A stretch of 64,000 bases of DNA from Paenilisteria newyorkensis (GTDB lineage: Bacteria; Bacillota; Bacilli; Lactobacillales; Listeriaceae). Both the position numbers and the translations under genes were made by a program. Positions 25,973 through 35,064 of this stretch are shown piece by piece (positions within the stretch are counted from its first letter, which is position 1; each line of letters opens with the position of its first letter). The stretch covers positions 1 through 64,000 of the forward strand of contig NZ_JNFB01000014.1 of assembly GCF_000766145.1 (NCBI RefSeq), written 5' to 3'. The notes under the pieces were generated by a model that had not been told where the DNA came from, made no database searches, and was given only the letters and a program-made list of their open reading frames with translations.

Positions 25973-26956
25973 ATGAAGCTTGGTATTATGGGAACAAATT
26001 GGATTACAGATGCATTTGTGGAGGGCGCGATTAACTCGGGCGAATGGGAAATGAACGCGGTTTATTCTCGCACATTGGAAAAAGCCTATGCCTTTGGTGA
26101 AAAATATAAAGTAGAAAACTATTTTGACGATATCGAAGTGATGGCGAGTTCAGACGTTATTGATGCGGTTTATATTGCGTCACCAAACGCGATGCATTAC
26201 GAACACGCATTACAATTCTTACGTCACAAAAAACACGTTATCGTCGAAAAACCGATTTTTTCAACGGTTGCAGAACTAGAAGATGCGCATAAAGTAGCGA
26301 AAGAAAACGGCGTCTATCTTTTCGAAGCAGCGCGTCATATTCAAGAACCGAACTTCAAAATATTACAAGACAGCATTTCAAAAGTAGGGAAGCTTCACGG
26401 CGCAACGCTAGCGTACATGAACTATTCCTCGCGTTACGATAACGTGCTTGCTGGCGAAGAACCGAACATTTTCTCGCTCCAATTTTCAGGTGGTTCGCTG
26501 GTCGATTTAGGCGTTTATCCGATGTACACGGCGGTTGCGCTGTTCGGTGTTCCTGAAAAAGCGACGTATTTTGCGACGAAACTGCGCACAGGTGTTGACG
26601 GTGGTGGCCCGGTTATTTTCGAATATCCAGACTTTACGGTGACGATTTTGCAAGCTAAAATGTCGCAATCCTTCATACCGAGCGAAATATACGGCGAAAA
26701 AGGCACGCTTGTAATCGACCCATTGACGGGCATTCAGAGCATCCAATACGCCGATAACCACACGAAAGAAATCGAGGAACTCGCGATGTCAACGATTCCA
26801 AACGACATGGAATTCGAAGCGACCGAGTTTGCCAGAATCATCAAAGAGAACGATCGATTAGCGTATGAAGACCTCGAAGACTTGAGCAAAGCCGTACTAC
26901 AAATCTCCAACGACTTGCGCCACCAAAATGGTATTTGGTACAAAGTCGAGAAATAG
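25973..26956 (+). CDS. Gfo/Idh/MocA-family oxidoreductase
   Basis: A 327-residue NAD(P)-dependent dehydrogenase of sugar or polyol derivatives. The N terminus KLGIMGTNWITDAFVEGAI is the Rossmann motif, AVYIASPNAMHYEHALQFL and HVIVEKPIFSTVAELEDA (with the conserved EKP lysine) follow, and GGSLVDLGVYPMYTAVALFG is the C-terminal domain motif. ATG 25973 has AAGGGAAG 8 bases upstream; ATG 25952 with TAGGAGA is also possible and would add seven residues. A TATACT box lies at about 25931, so it probably has its own promoter. The substrate is not predictable. Confidence 0.88.
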   Translation: MKLGIMGTNWITDAFVEGAINSGEWEMNAVYSRTLEKAYAFGEKYKVENYFDDIEVMASSDVIDAVYIASPNAMHYEHALQFLRHKKHVIVEKPIFSTVAELEDAHKVAKENGVYLFEAARHIQEPNFKILQDSISKVGKLHGATLAYMNYSSRYDNVLAGEEPNIFSLQFSGGSLVDLGVYPMYTAVALFGVPEKATYFATKLRTGVDGGGPVIFEYPDFTVTILQAKMSQSFIPSEIYGEKGTLVIDPLTGIQSIQYADNHTKEIEELAMSTIPNDMEFEATEFARIIKENDRLAYEDLEDLSKAVLQISNDLRHQNGIWYKVEK

Positions 26957-27003
26957 TATAGAATAAAATGGACTTTACGCAAAATAGGGAGTTATCGCGA
27001 ATC

Positions 27004-27158
27004 CTATTTTTGGGTAAGAAGTAGATTTTGCTTTACACAAATCGAGCGAAAGCGTTTGTATTCAGGGAGTTTGGCGGAAGCCGGAAGCGGAGCGTACGAT
27101 TGTACGTAAGAACCGGAAGTCTGTCAAACTCCCTGAATGCGAGCGTTTGTCGCCGATT
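27004..27158. repeat. Dispersed hairpin repeat, family A copy 1
   Basis: A 155-base element with 13-bp perfect arms TTCAGGGAGTTTG (27061-27073) and CAAACTCCCTGAA (27125-27137), a flanking ACAAATCGAGCGAAAGCG and GCGAGCGTTTGTCGCCGATT, and the palindromic core GGAGCGTACGATTGTACGT. The core is shared with family B. A second copy at 54705-54998 is interrupted by other sequence. It fills the gap before the helicase promoter. Confidence 0.8.
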
Positions 27159-27179
27159 TTTTTTGACTATCACACTATT

Positions 27180-27208
27180 TTGTTGATTTTAGGGAAACGT
27201 GGTATGAT
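27180..27208 (+). promoter_or_regulatory. Putative sigma-A promoter for the helicase gene
   Basis: TTGTTG and TATGAT are separated by 17 bases, 36 bases before the ATG. Confidence 0.55.
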
Positions 27209-27244
27209 AGGGATATCGAATTTAGAGGGAAAAAGGAGTTTATT

Positions 27245-28381
27245 ATGACAATAAAAGTAGTACCTGAAATCTGGGCGGAGCAGTGGAAAGCCCACAATTA
27301 TGAGGAAATGACCGAAATCCAGCAGCAATTATACACGCCGATCAAAGAGGGCAAAGATGTCATCGCGGTTTCGCCGACAGGAACCGGGAAAACAGTGGCT
27401 TATTCGCTACCTGCCATCGAGAAATTGGAATTAAAACCGCATACGCAATGGCTCATTTTAGCTCCATCACACGAATTGGTCATGCAAATCGCGGATGTCG
27501 TGCGTTCGTGGCTACCGGCTGGTCTGAAAGTCATCGGCATCATCGGCAGTGCCAACATCAAGCGCCAAATCGACAATCTTAAAAAGAAGCCGCAAGTCAT
27601 CGTTGGCTCGCCAGGTCGTGTTTTGGAGCTAATTAAACAAAAGAAAATCAAGATGCATGAAGTCAAAATGATTACGCTTGACGAATGTGATCAACTTTTG
27701 ATTCGCGAAAACGTTCCGACCGTGCTTGAAATCGTGAATAGCGCGATGCGTGACCGCCAATTAGTGATGGCATCGGCGACGAAATTGGACGATCCGATGA
27801 TGTTTTATCGCAATAGTGAGATCGAGCCGGTTATGATTGAAGCGAAAGCCGAGGAAAGCAACGCGAATGTGAACCATCTGTATATGGATGTTGAGCAGCC
27901 ACGTGACAAAGCGATTTTGCTACGCCGGATATCGAATGTGGAGGGCATGCATGCACTTGTTTTCGTGAAGGATAAAGTTCGGATGGACATTATTTTGGAG
28001 AAATTGCAGTATGATGGTGTTGCCGCAGCAGGAATTCACGGAGAAGTCGACAAAGAAAAGCGCAAAAAATACTTAGCGGCCTTCAAAAAAGCAGAATTGA
28101 CGTATTTAGTCGTAACCGATGTCGCCGCGCGCGGTTTGGACATTCCCGATTTACCGTTCGTGATCCATTGCGACGTGGCGATGGACGCGAAACAATATAC
28201 ACATCGTTCTGGTCGAACAGGGCGGATGGGCAAAGAGGGGACAGTTCTCTCGTTTGCAAATGAACGCGAAGCTCGGACACTGCGCCAATATTTGAAGGAA
28301 CTAAACAAAGACCCGATTAAAGTTCGCTATTACGAAGGCGTCTTGACAGATGACTTTGAAAGTAAAGCGAAACGTAAATAA
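27245..28381 (+). CDS. DEAD-box ATP-dependent RNA helicase (lmo1722-like)
   Basis: A 378-residue helicase with the DEAD-family motifs: Q-motif region EMTEIQQQLY, motif I VSPTGTGKTVAYS, Ia APSHEL, Ib SPGRVLELI, motif II reading LDECDQLL (DECD rather than DEAD), motif III MASAT, motif V TDVAARGLDIP and motif VI HRSGRTGRMG. It unwinds RNA in translation, decay or cold adaptation; L. monocytogenes Lmo1722 works in ribosome maturation at low temperature. It has no long C-terminal extension. AAAAAGGAG precedes the ATG. A terminator follows. Confidence 0.92.
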   Translation: MTIKVVPEIWAEQWKAHNYEEMTEIQQQLYTPIKEGKDVIAVSPTGTGKTVAYSLPAIEKLELKPHTQWLILAPSHELVMQIADVVRSWLPAGLKVIGIIGSANIKRQIDNLKKKPQVIVGSPGRVLELIKQKKIKMHEVKMITLDECDQLLIRENVPTVLEIVNSAMRDRQLVMASATKLDDPMMFYRNSEIEPVMIEAKAEESNANVNHLYMDVEQPRDKAILLRRISNVEGMHALVFVKDKVRMDIILEKLQYDGVAAAGIHGEVDKEKRKKYLAAFKKAELTYLVVTDVAARGLDIPDLPFVIHCDVAMDAKQYTHRSGRTGRMGKEGTVLSFANEREARTLRQYLKELNKDPIKVRYYEGVLTDDFESKAKRK

Positions 28382-28387
28382 AAAATA

Positions 28388-28440
28388 AACCCGTGAAAGG
28401 AGTGGCACGAATCTGAAATGCTTCCTTTTGCGGGTTTTCT
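28388..28440 (+). terminator. Rho-independent terminator
   Basis: AACCCG/CGGGTT with GAAAGGAG/CTTCCTTT above forms a long hairpin followed by TTCT. Confidence 0.7.
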
Positions 28441-28533
28441 CTAAATTCTAAACAGCACAACACAAACCATGAAACAAATGATCGAGTTCGACTAGGTCAA
28501 GTTAGAAATTTTCCGACCTATTGATTTTTTAGT

Positions 28534-28563
28534 TTGCCGAATCACCTTTGTTACAGTTATAAT
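28534..28563 (+). promoter_or_regulatory. Putative sigma-A promoter for the LevR-like gene
   Basis: TTGCCG and TATAAT are 18 bases apart, 35 bases before the start codon. Confidence 0.5.
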
Positions 28564-28597
28564 AGAAGAATAGAGCTTTTAGTAAGGAGTCGGGGAC

Positions 28598-31279
28598 ATG
28601 CTTAGTAGAAGAGATGAAGTATTTAAGCTGCTGAATAGTGTAAACGGTAAATTGACGGCGAATGATGTTGCTGAGAAATTACAAATGGACCGCGCGAATG
28701 CAAGCCGTTACTTGAATGAATTGTTTAAAGACGAGCAGATCGAGAAACTTCCGGGAAAGCCGGTTCTTTACCGAGCCTTCACGAAAGAGGAAGCCAAACC
28801 GGGGATTGGCAGTACGCAGACGGCTTTTGATCGGCTGATTGGTTCTGCGCAAAGTTTGAAAGTGAGTATTCAACAAGCGAAAGCGGCGATTCTTTATCCG
28901 CCAAATGGTTTACATACATTAATTCTTGGGAAAACAGGTACAGGGAAGTCCTTATTTGCGGAGTGCATGTACAAGTTCGCTCGCGAGGCTGATATGGTTA
29001 GCAAAAACGCGCCATTTGTTTCGTTTAATTGTGCGGACTATGCGCAAAATCCACAGTTGCTTTTTGGTCATATTTTTGGTGTGATGAAAGGGGCATATAC
29101 TGGGGCAGAACAGACGCGCGAGGGCTTACTTGCAAAAGCGGATGGCGGCATTCTTTTCTTAGATGAGATTCATCGGTTGCCTCCGGAAGGTCAGGAAATG
29201 TTGTTCACGTTCATTGATAAAGGCGAATATAGGCCACTTGGTGAAAGCCAGGCTGTGCATACGGCGGAAGTGCAGATTATTGGTGCAACGACGGAATCGC
29301 CAGACAATTTCTTGCTGGAAACTTTTACAAGGCGGATTCCGATGACGATTACGTTGCCACCACTCGCAGAACGGCAGTTGGAAGAGCGCTATCAGTTGAT
29401 CGAGTTTTTCTTGTCACAAGAAGCAACGCGTTTGCACCAGACGATTCGGGTTCACCGCCAAGCTTTGATGGCCTTTTTGTTATATCACGCGAGCGCCAAT
29501 GTTGGTCAGCTACAACGTGATTTGAAATTGGCTTGTGCGAAGGCATTTTTGCATTACAAAACAAAAGCAACGAACTATATTTTAATTGAGCAGGACGATT
29601 TGCCGATTTATGTTCAAAAAGGTTTGCTTCATTTGAAAGACGAGCCGGAGAAAATGAACCGGTTAATCGATGTGAACAAGACGATTTTTAAATTTTACGA
29701 TACGAGTGAAGCGAGCGATATAGCGATTGAAGATGTGGATGACGTGTATCAAGCGATTCAGACGAAGGCCGACCAGTTAATGAAAGAGGGGAAGGACCAG
29801 TCGGAGCTTGAGGAAGCGCTCTACATGGATGTCGATCAGTATTTTCATGAATATATGGGCCAACTCCCGACGCAGCAATCGGCGAAGGAGATCATTAGTC
29901 CGGAAATCTGGCAGCTCACCGATCAAGTCTACGCCTTGGCAGAACAACGCTTGGAACGTAAATATAATGAAAAAATGCGTTTTGCGTTTGCGCTCCATTT
30001 ACAAAGCACGATCGAGCGGATTCGCGAACAGAAGCACATTGTCCACCCGGATTTGAATAATGTCCGCAAAAAGTACTCGAAAGAATTCCAAGCGGCGATC
30101 GATATTTCGGGATTATTAGAACAAGCGCTAAGCATCGAAATTCCTTTTGACGAAATCGGTTTTTTGACGATGTTTTTAACCGAGGAAGTCGTGGAATCGA
30201 TTTTCACACAGGAAGCGTTGGTCGAAGTCATTGTCATGATGCATGGCCGCTCCACGGCAACAAGTATGGTGGAAACGGTTCAAGAACTCCTCAACATTGA
30301 GTCTGGTACAGCGATGGACATGCCGTTATCGGTAGAAGTAAAAGCGATGTACGAGAAAGTAAAAGCCAAGGTCCAGCAGCTAAATCCGACAAAAGGTGTG
30401 CTGATTTTATCAGATATGGGCTCGCTTACATCATTTGGTAACATGTTGACCGAAGAACTCGGCATTCGCACAAAAACAGTCAGCATGGCAAGTACGCCGG
30501 TTGTACTGGAAGCGATCCGCAAAGCCTCATTGGGACGCGGATTGGAAGACATCTATCAAAGCTGCCAGCAACTCTTTGAAAATAAATACAAGGCACAAAT
30601 TTTACGAACCAAACCAACGAAAAACGCGGTCATCTTCACGTGTTTTACGGGAGAAGGCGTAGCAGAACAGCTGCGATCCCGCGTGGCGCCAGTTATTGAC
30701 GAATCAAAAGTGGAAATCATCGTCTTGCAATTTTTGCACAAAGAAGCTTTCCGCGAACGCATCGATCAATTAATGGAAGAATACAATATTTTAGCGATCA
30801 TGGGCTCTGTCGAATTCCAATACCGCGAAATTCCGTTTTTCAGCGCATTAGAGGTATTTTCCGAAGGCGGCTTGGACATCGTGAAGCGGATTATCAACGA
30901 CGAAGTACCGTACGATCAGCTGATTTCATCCCTAGAAGGCAACTTAAAAGAAGTCGAATCACCAGAACAACTCGTCTACTTCCTGCGCAAAATCATTTCG
31001 GAATTACAAGTCCAGATGAACCTAGTGCTGGAACCAGGCGTTGACATCGGCATCATTTTGCATCTCGCATTCCTAGTGGAACGAATGAAACTCGGCGGCG
31101 TTGATCGCGAATTCCCGAACATCGATGCCTTCACGAAGCAACACATGATCGAAATGCAAATCACACAACAAATGATGGAAAACGTCAATTTGGAGTATAA
31201 CATCATCGTGCCACAATCAGAAATCGCGTACCTAACGCAAATGATGACAGCGAACAAAGTAATAACAAGTGAAAATTAA
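28598..31279 (+). CDS. LevR/ManR-type sigma-54-dependent activator with PRD and PTS domains
   Basis: An 893-residue activator. It has an N-terminal HTH (residues 1-60), an AAA+ domain with Walker [10 protein letters not shown] (about 110-118), the sigma-54 contact loop GAYTGA and Walker [13 protein letters not shown], then PRD1 (about 430-540), a mannose-type EIIA domain with the phospho-acceptor region [13 protein letters not shown], an EIIB-like domain and a C-terminal PRD2. Such proteins bind upstream of -24/-12 promoters and open RpoN complexes, with activity set by PTS phosphorylation. It should activate the PTS genes downstream, whose promoter has a perfect -24/-12 element. It corresponds to lmo1721. 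Confidence 0.93.
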   Translation: MLSRRDEVFKLLNSVNGKLTANDVAEKLQMDRANASRYLNELFKDEQIEKLPGKPVLYRAFTKEEAKPGIGSTQTAFDRLIGSAQSLKVSIQQAKAAILYPPNGLHTLILGKTGTGKSLFAECMYKFAREADMVSKNAPFVSFNCADYAQNPQLLFGHIFGVMKGAYTGAEQTREGLLAKADGGILFLDEIHRLPPEGQEMLFTFIDKGEYRPLGESQAVHTAEVQIIGATTESPDNFLLETFTRRIPMTITLPPLAERQLEERYQLIEFFLSQEATRLHQTIRVHRQALMAFLLYHASANVGQLQRDLKLACAKAFLHYKTKATNYILIEQDDLPIYVQKGLLHLKDEPEKMNRLIDVNKTIFKFYDTSEASDIAIEDVDDVYQAIQTKADQLMKEGKDQSELEEALYMDVDQYFHEYMGQLPTQQSAKEIISPEIWQLTDQVYALAEQRLERKYNEKMRFAFALHLQSTIERIREQKHIVHPDLNNVRKKYSKEFQAAIDISGLLEQALSIEIPFDEIGFLTMFLTEEVVESIFTQEALVEVIVMMHGRSTATSMVETVQELLNIESGTAMDMPLSVEVKAMYEKVKAKVQQLNPTKGVLILSDMGSLTSFGNMLTEELGIRTKTVSMASTPVVLEAIRKASLGRGLEDIYQSCQQLFENKYKAQILRTKPTKNAVIFTCFTGEGVAEQLRSRVAPVIDESKVEIIVLQFLHKEAFRERIDQLMEEYNILAIMGSVEFQYREIPFFSALEVFSEGGLDIVKRIINDEVPYDQLISSLEGNLKEVESPEQLVYFLRKIISELQVQMNLVLEPGVDIGIILHLAFLVERMKLGGVDREFPNIDAFTKQHMIEMQITQQMMENVNLEYNIIVPQSEIAYLTQMMTANKVITSEN

Positions 31280-31287
31280 CCCAACGA

Positions 31288-31321
31288 GACAAGTGTGTAC
31301 ATAATTTACACACTTGTTTTT
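31288..31321 (+). terminator. Rho-independent terminator of the activator gene
   Basis: ACAAGTGTGTA and TACACACTTGT form an 11-bp perfect stem with a 7-base loop, followed by six T. Confidence 0.85.
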
Positions 31322-31334
31322 TGTTCATGTGTAA
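31305..31334. promoter_or_regulatory. Candidate upstream activator site for the sigma-54 promoter
   Basis: TTACACA (31305-31311) and TGTGTAA (31328-31334) form an inverted repeat with a 16-base spacing, 45-74 bases upstream of the -24 element. It overlaps the right arm of the terminator stem. Position and symmetry fit an enhancer-like site for the LevR-type activator, but this is inference. Confidence 0.4.
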
Positions 31335-31378
31335 GCAAAAATTCGGGGTTCTCATGCGTTTTTCTCGAATTTTAAAAG

Positions 31379-31395
31379 TTGGCACGGAACTTGCA
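31379..31395 (+). promoter_or_regulatory. Sigma-54 (-24/-12) promoter of the PTS operon
   Basis: TTGGCAC-GGAAC-TTGCA matches the RpoN consensus TTGGCAC-N5-TTGCA at every specified position. It lies about 50 bases before the EIIB gene and directly after a sigma-54 activator gene. Confidence 0.93.
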
Positions 31396-31445
31396 ATTAT
31401 AAGAGTGAGGGTTAAGAAATAGCGTTTTAGGGAGGATGAATCGAA

Positions 31446-31754
31446 GTGAAAACAATCATGTTAGTTTGTTCCGCGGGTATGTCAACCAGTTTGCTAGTCA
31501 CAAAGATGGAGAAGGCGGCAGAGGACAAAAATCTCGAAGCCAAAATTTTTGCAGTATCAGAAGCCGAGGCGCCAGATAATATTGGCAAAATCGACGTCTT
31601 ACTATTGGGGCCACAGGTCAGGTTCTTAGAAAGCAAATTCAAGAAAAAACTAGAACCATTCGGGAAGCCCGTCGCAGTCATCAACAGTATTGATTACGGT
31701 ATGATGAATGGCGAAAAAGTTTTAGATCAAGCACTATCTTTACTTGGGGAATAA
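31446..31754 (+). CDS. PTS EIIB component, lactose/cellobiose family
   Basis: A 102-residue phosphotransfer protein. The N-terminal loop VCSAGMSTSLLVTKME holds the phosphorylated cysteine of the lactose/cellobiose (Lac) family. It passes phosphate from EIIA to the sugar carried by EIIC. GGGAGGATG precedes the ATG. It is the first gene after the sigma-54 promoter and corresponds to lmo1720. Sugar specificity cannot be read from EIIB alone. Confidence 0.93.
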   Translation: MKTIMLVCSAGMSTSLLVTKMEKAAEDKNLEAKIFAVSEAEAPDNIGKIDVLLLGPQVRFLESKFKKKLEPFGKPVAVINSIDYGMMNGEKVLDQALSLLGE

Positions 31755-31830
31755 GCGGTACCTTGTGACTGCTTAAATATAGGAGGAGGCAAACGTCTCG
31801 TCCAAAATAAAATTATTGGGGGAAATACAA

Positions 31831-33111
31831 ATGAATGGTTTTATCGCATTTATGGAAAAGTACTTTATTCCTTATGCAGCCAAAGTCGGTGGGCAGCGTC
31901 ATCTAGTTGCTATCCGTGATGGTTTCATTTCAACAATGCCATTAATGATCTTGGGGTCATTAGGGACATTAATCAACAACTTGCCAATCCAGGCTTACCA
32001 AGACTTCATGAATAACTTATTTGGGGAAGCGCTTTGGAAATCTTTTGGGGGAAATATTTGGAACGGTACATTCGCGATTCTAGCACTTTTAACTGCTTTT
32101 ACTGTAGCTTATAACCTAGCGAAATCATATGATAAAGATGCTTTATCAAGTGGTGTTGTATCTGTTTCTTCTTTCTTTGCCATTGGTGGTTTAACAGGAC
32201 TTAGCTCGTCAGGCCTATTTTTAGCCCTTATCGTAGCTCTACTTTCAACCGAATTATTCACACGTTTAAGTGGAAATTCAAAACTTATTATCAAAATGCC
32301 AGACGGTGTTCCGCCGGCAGTATCTAGATCATTCGCGGCACTTTTCCCAGCGATGATCACAGTAAGTATTTTTGCAATGTTTACAACGATCCTTTTCGGA
32401 TTAGGCGTAAAAGATATCGTTGGCGAATTCTACAAACTAATTCAAGAACCGTTCATGGGCCTTGCGAATACATTACCAGCAGCATTACTACTTGCATTTA
32501 TTTCTTCATTCCTATGGTTCTTCGGACTTCACGGTGCGAACATTATCGAGCCATTCATGCAAACAATTAACGTGGACGCGATCGCTAAAAACGTTATCGC
32601 AATCAACCACGGTTTAGACGCTCCTTACATCGTTAACAAACCTTTCTTTGACTCTTTCGTCAACTTAGGTGGTACTGGTGCAACGATTGCCATCATTATT
32701 TCGGTATTCCTATTTGGTCGCCGCAATAAGCAATACGTTACTGTATCAGGACTAGCTTCAGCTCCTGGACTATTCAACATCAACGAACCATTAATGTTTG
32801 GTCTACCGATTGTGTTAAATCCAATCCTATTCGTACCTTACATCTTGGCTCCACTAGTGCTTGTTACAATCGCTTACTTCGCGACATCACTAGGCATGGT
32901 ACCAGCAGCAACAATCGTAACACCTTGGACTACACCGCCGATCATTGGTGGGGTACTCGCTACACAAAGTTGGACAGGTGGGGTTCTAGCCGCGGTCAAT
33001 ATCGCCGTAGCCGTACTCATCTACGCACCATTCATTAAAGTAGCAGAAATTCAAGAAATCCGCCGTGAAAAAGCAGCAGCAGCCGGCGAACCGACAGAAG
33101 ATAACTTTTAA
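31831..33111 (+). CDS. PTS EIIC component, lactose/cellobiose family
   Basis: A 426-residue membrane permease with about ten hydrophobic segments. The N terminus MNGFIAFMEKYFIPYAAKVG followed by QRHLVAIRDG and the FFGLHGANIIEPF and FNINEPLMFGLPIVLNP motifs are typical of EIIC of the cellobiose/lichenan type. The start is ATG 31831, 8 bases after GGGGGA. A MupG-like gene at the end of the operon points to a muropeptide or N-acetylmuramyl sugar, or to a disaccharide derived from one, though cellobiose-type glycans remain possible. Confidence 0.92.
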   Translation: MNGFIAFMEKYFIPYAAKVGGQRHLVAIRDGFISTMPLMILGSLGTLINNLPIQAYQDFMNNLFGEALWKSFGGNIWNGTFAILALLTAFTVAYNLAKSYDKDALSSGVVSVSSFFAIGGLTGLSSSGLFLALIVALLSTELFTRLSGNSKLIIKMPDGVPPAVSRSFAALFPAMITVSIFAMFTTILFGLGVKDIVGEFYKLIQEPFMGLANTLPAALLLAFISSFLWFFGLHGANIIEPFMQTINVDAIAKNVIAINHGLDAPYIVNKPFFDSFVNLGGTGATIAIIISVFLFGRRNKQYVTVSGLASAPGLFNINEPLMFGLPIVLNPILFVPYILAPLVLVTIAYFATSLGMVPAATIVTPWTTPPIIGGVLATQSWTGGVLAAVNIAVAVLIYAPFIKVAEIQEIRREKAAAAGEPTEDNF

Positions 33112-33123
33112 AACGAAGAGCTG

Positions 33124-33233
33124 ACCACACCCGTTAGCTCCGACAGAAATTGTTAGAGGGCGCAGAAAAAGCCATCCTTTGGCTTTTTCGGAGGCCACGA
33201 AATTTCCGAGGAGCTGGTGTGGGGAAGCCGGAC
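33124..33233. repeat. Dispersed hairpin repeat, family D copy 1
   Basis: A 110-base element with a central hairpin AGAAAAAGCCA/TGGCTTTTTC and outer segments TTAGCTCCGACAGAAATTGT and GAAATTTCCGAGGAGCTGGT. A well-conserved inverted copy lies at 63811-63905. It sits in the gap between the EIIC and EIIA genes, inside what should be one operon. Confidence 0.8.
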
Positions 33234-33256
33234 AAGACGAAGTGCGGAACAAGATG

Positions 33257-33333
33257 GATGACATGTTCACTTTGTTCACATGTATATTGAGGCTCTAAGT
33301 AAGCAAAGTACGCTTTCTAAGAGCCACAACAAA
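33257..33333. repeat. Dispersed short hairpin repeat, family C copy 1
   Basis: GATGACATGTTC, then TATTGAGGCTCTAAG and CTAAGAGCCACAACAAA, whose GGCTCTAAG/CTAAGAGCC arms form a hairpin. A related copy (TATTGAGGTTCTAA...AGAACCACAACAAA) lies inside the family A element at 54784-54855. Confidence 0.65.
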
Positions 33334-33356
33334 TTTACTCAAGGATGTGGAACTTA

Positions 33357-33662
33357 ATGGAAGAATTAGAACTGACAATTATGAATCTAATCATGTTTGG
33401 TGGTAACGCAAAAAGCGATGCCATGCTAGCAATCGATGCAGCTAAAAAAGGTGACTTTGCTTTAGCGGACGAACAAATCCAAAAAGCAGAACAATCATTA
33501 CTTGAAGCACATCATTCCCAAACAAAACTAATTCAAGGCGAAGCTCGCGGTGAGAAAACAGAAGTATCTTTACTTCTAGTTCACGCGCAAGATCACTTGA
33601 TGAACGCTATTACTTTCAAAGATTTAGCGATCGAAATTGTAGAATTATATCGCGTTAAGTAA
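33357..33662 (+). CDS. PTS EIIA component, lactose/cellobiose family
   Basis: A 101-residue helical protein of the Lac-type EIIA family. The active-site histidine lies in LLEAHHSQTKLIQGEARGEK, and LLVHAQDHLMNAITFKDLAIE is the C-terminal trimer helix. AAGGATG lies 9 bases before ATG 33357; ATG 33345 overlaps that site and is rejected. It is separated from the EIIC gene by two dispersed repeats but shares the orientation. It corresponds to lmo1719. Confidence 0.92.
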   Translation: MEELELTIMNLIMFGGNAKSDAMLAIDAAKKGDFALADEQIQKAEQSLLEAHHSQTKLIQGEARGEKTEVSLLLVHAQDHLMNAITFKDLAIEIVELYRVK

Positions 33663-33666
33663 TTAT

Positions 33667-33703
33667 AAAAATGGGGGTGAGGAGTTTTCCTCATCCCCAT
33701 TTT
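33667..33703 (+). terminator. Hairpin terminator or attenuator between EIIA and mupG
   Basis: AAAATGGGGGTGAGGA pairs with TCCTCATCCCCATTTT around a short loop. It lies inside the operon and may reduce readthrough into mupG or stabilise the PTS messenger. Confidence 0.8.
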
Positions 33704-33733
33704 AAATATTTGTAGAGAGGAAGTTTACTTATT

Positions 33734-34819
33734 ATGAGAAAATTAGGTATTTCAGTATTCCCGCAACATGCCCCACTGGAGGATTCGTTAAATTACATCG
33801 AGACTGCTGCAAAATATGGTTTTAGCCGTATTTTCACGTGTTTAATTTCGGCAAATGACGAAGCAGAGTTTGCGAAATTAGAAACGATTTGCCAAACAGC
33901 AAATAAGCTCGGCTATGAAGTGATTGCTGACGTTGATCCTGGCGTTTTTGCCTCATTAAACCTGACATATCAGGACTTAGGGCGTTTTAAAGAATTAGGA
34001 TTATCCGGTCTGCGTTTAGATTTAGGTTTTTCTGGTGCGGAAGAAGCGGCGATGTCTTTTGATGATAATGATTTGCAAATCGAACTAAATATCTCGAACG
34101 GAACGAAATATGTCGATAATATCTTGTCATACCAAGCAAATACAGCGAATATTATCGGTTGTCATAACTTCTATCCACGTCGTTATACAGCGCTTTCTCG
34201 CGAGCATTTCCTTCGTACAAGCGCCCAATTCAAAAAATACAACTTGCGTACAGCGGCTTTCGTATCTTCCAACGCTGGTAAATTTGGACCGTGGTTTGTT
34301 GTAGATGGCGGACTTCCAACATTGGAAGAACACCGTGGCATGCCGATTACTGTTCAAGCAAAAGACTTATGGAACACCGGCTTGATCGATGACGTGATTA
34401 TTGGCAACATGTACGCGTCAGAAGAAGAGTTGAAAGCACTCGGCGAATTAAACCGTAACGAGCTAGAACTTGCGGTCACATTCCTTGACGGCGCCACAGC
34501 TGTTGAAAAAGAAATCGTAACAACGCAAAAGCATTTCAATCGCGGCGATGCTTCAGAATACGTGTTGCGCTCAACCATGACGCGTGTTAACTTTAAACAA
34601 CACGATTTCCCAGCACACGATACAGATACCATCGAACTTGGCGACGTAACCATCGATAACAACGGCTACGAGCGCTATAAAGGCGAAATGCAAGTAGCTC
34701 TTCGCGAAATGGAAAACTCCGGTAACACAAACATCGTTGGCCGAGTAATTCCAGAAGAACGCTATCTCTTAAAAACAATCCAACCTTGGCAACATTTCCG
34801 TTTAAAAGAACATAAATAA
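33734..34819 (+). CDS. mupG: MupG-like 6-phospho-N-acetylmuramidase (DUF871)
   Basis: A 361-residue DUF871 protein. It begins MRKLGISVFPQHAPLEDSLN with an N-terminal TIM-barrel (FTCLISANDEAE, VIADVDPGVFASL, GLRLDLGFSG, IGCHNFYPRRYTALS) and a C-terminal cyclophilin-like domain. Bacillus and Staphylococcus MupG hydrolyse 6-phospho-MurNAc-GlcNAc imported by a PTS during cell-wall recycling, so its place behind a PTS fits. GAGAGGAAG precedes the ATG. Its final 65 bases are repeated exactly at 38028-38092 beyond the HerA island, so this gene end was the site of an insertion or recombination. Confidence 0.88.
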   Translation: MRKLGISVFPQHAPLEDSLNYIETAAKYGFSRIFTCLISANDEAEFAKLETICQTANKLGYEVIADVDPGVFASLNLTYQDLGRFKELGLSGLRLDLGFSGAEEAAMSFDDNDLQIELNISNGTKYVDNILSYQANTANIIGCHNFYPRRYTALSREHFLRTSAQFKKYNLRTAAFVSSNAGKFGPWFVVDGGLPTLEEHRGMPITVQAKDLWNTGLIDDVIIGNMYASEEELKALGELNRNELELAVTFLDGATAVEKEIVTTQKHFNRGDASEYVLRSTMTRVNFKQHDFPAHDTDTIELGDVTIDNNGYERYKGEMQVALREMENSGNTNIVGRVIPEERYLLKTIQPWQHFRLKEHK

Positions 34820-34826
34820 ATTCAAA

Positions 34827-34869
34827 AACCAAGTCTACCAATTTTATTGTGCGTAGGCTTGTTTTTTTA
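34827..34869 (+). terminator. Rho-independent terminator after mupG
   Basis: AAGTCTAC and GTAGGCTT pair (G-U included) around a 14-base loop, followed by a run of T. Confidence 0.65.
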
Positions 34870-35009
34870 TTTGTGGTAGTTTTCGCCGTCGTCTTTAGTA
34901 TCATTAACTATATAAATAAATGTGCAATTACTGTGAAGTTGAGGATTATGATAATAGGTCGCTAAGTGGATCTATGTATGAATATATTTGATATATTTAG
35001 ATAAAAAAG

Positions 35010-35038
35010 TTAAAGTAAGCGGTTAAATGTGATATAAT
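35010..35038 (+). promoter_or_regulatory. Putative sigma-A promoter of the defence pair
   Basis: TTAAAG and TATAAT are 17 bases apart, 26 bases before the first gene. The region upstream is much more AT-rich than the chromosome around it. Confidence 0.65.
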
Positions 35039-35064
35039 GATGAGCTAAAGGGGGTAGGTATCAT

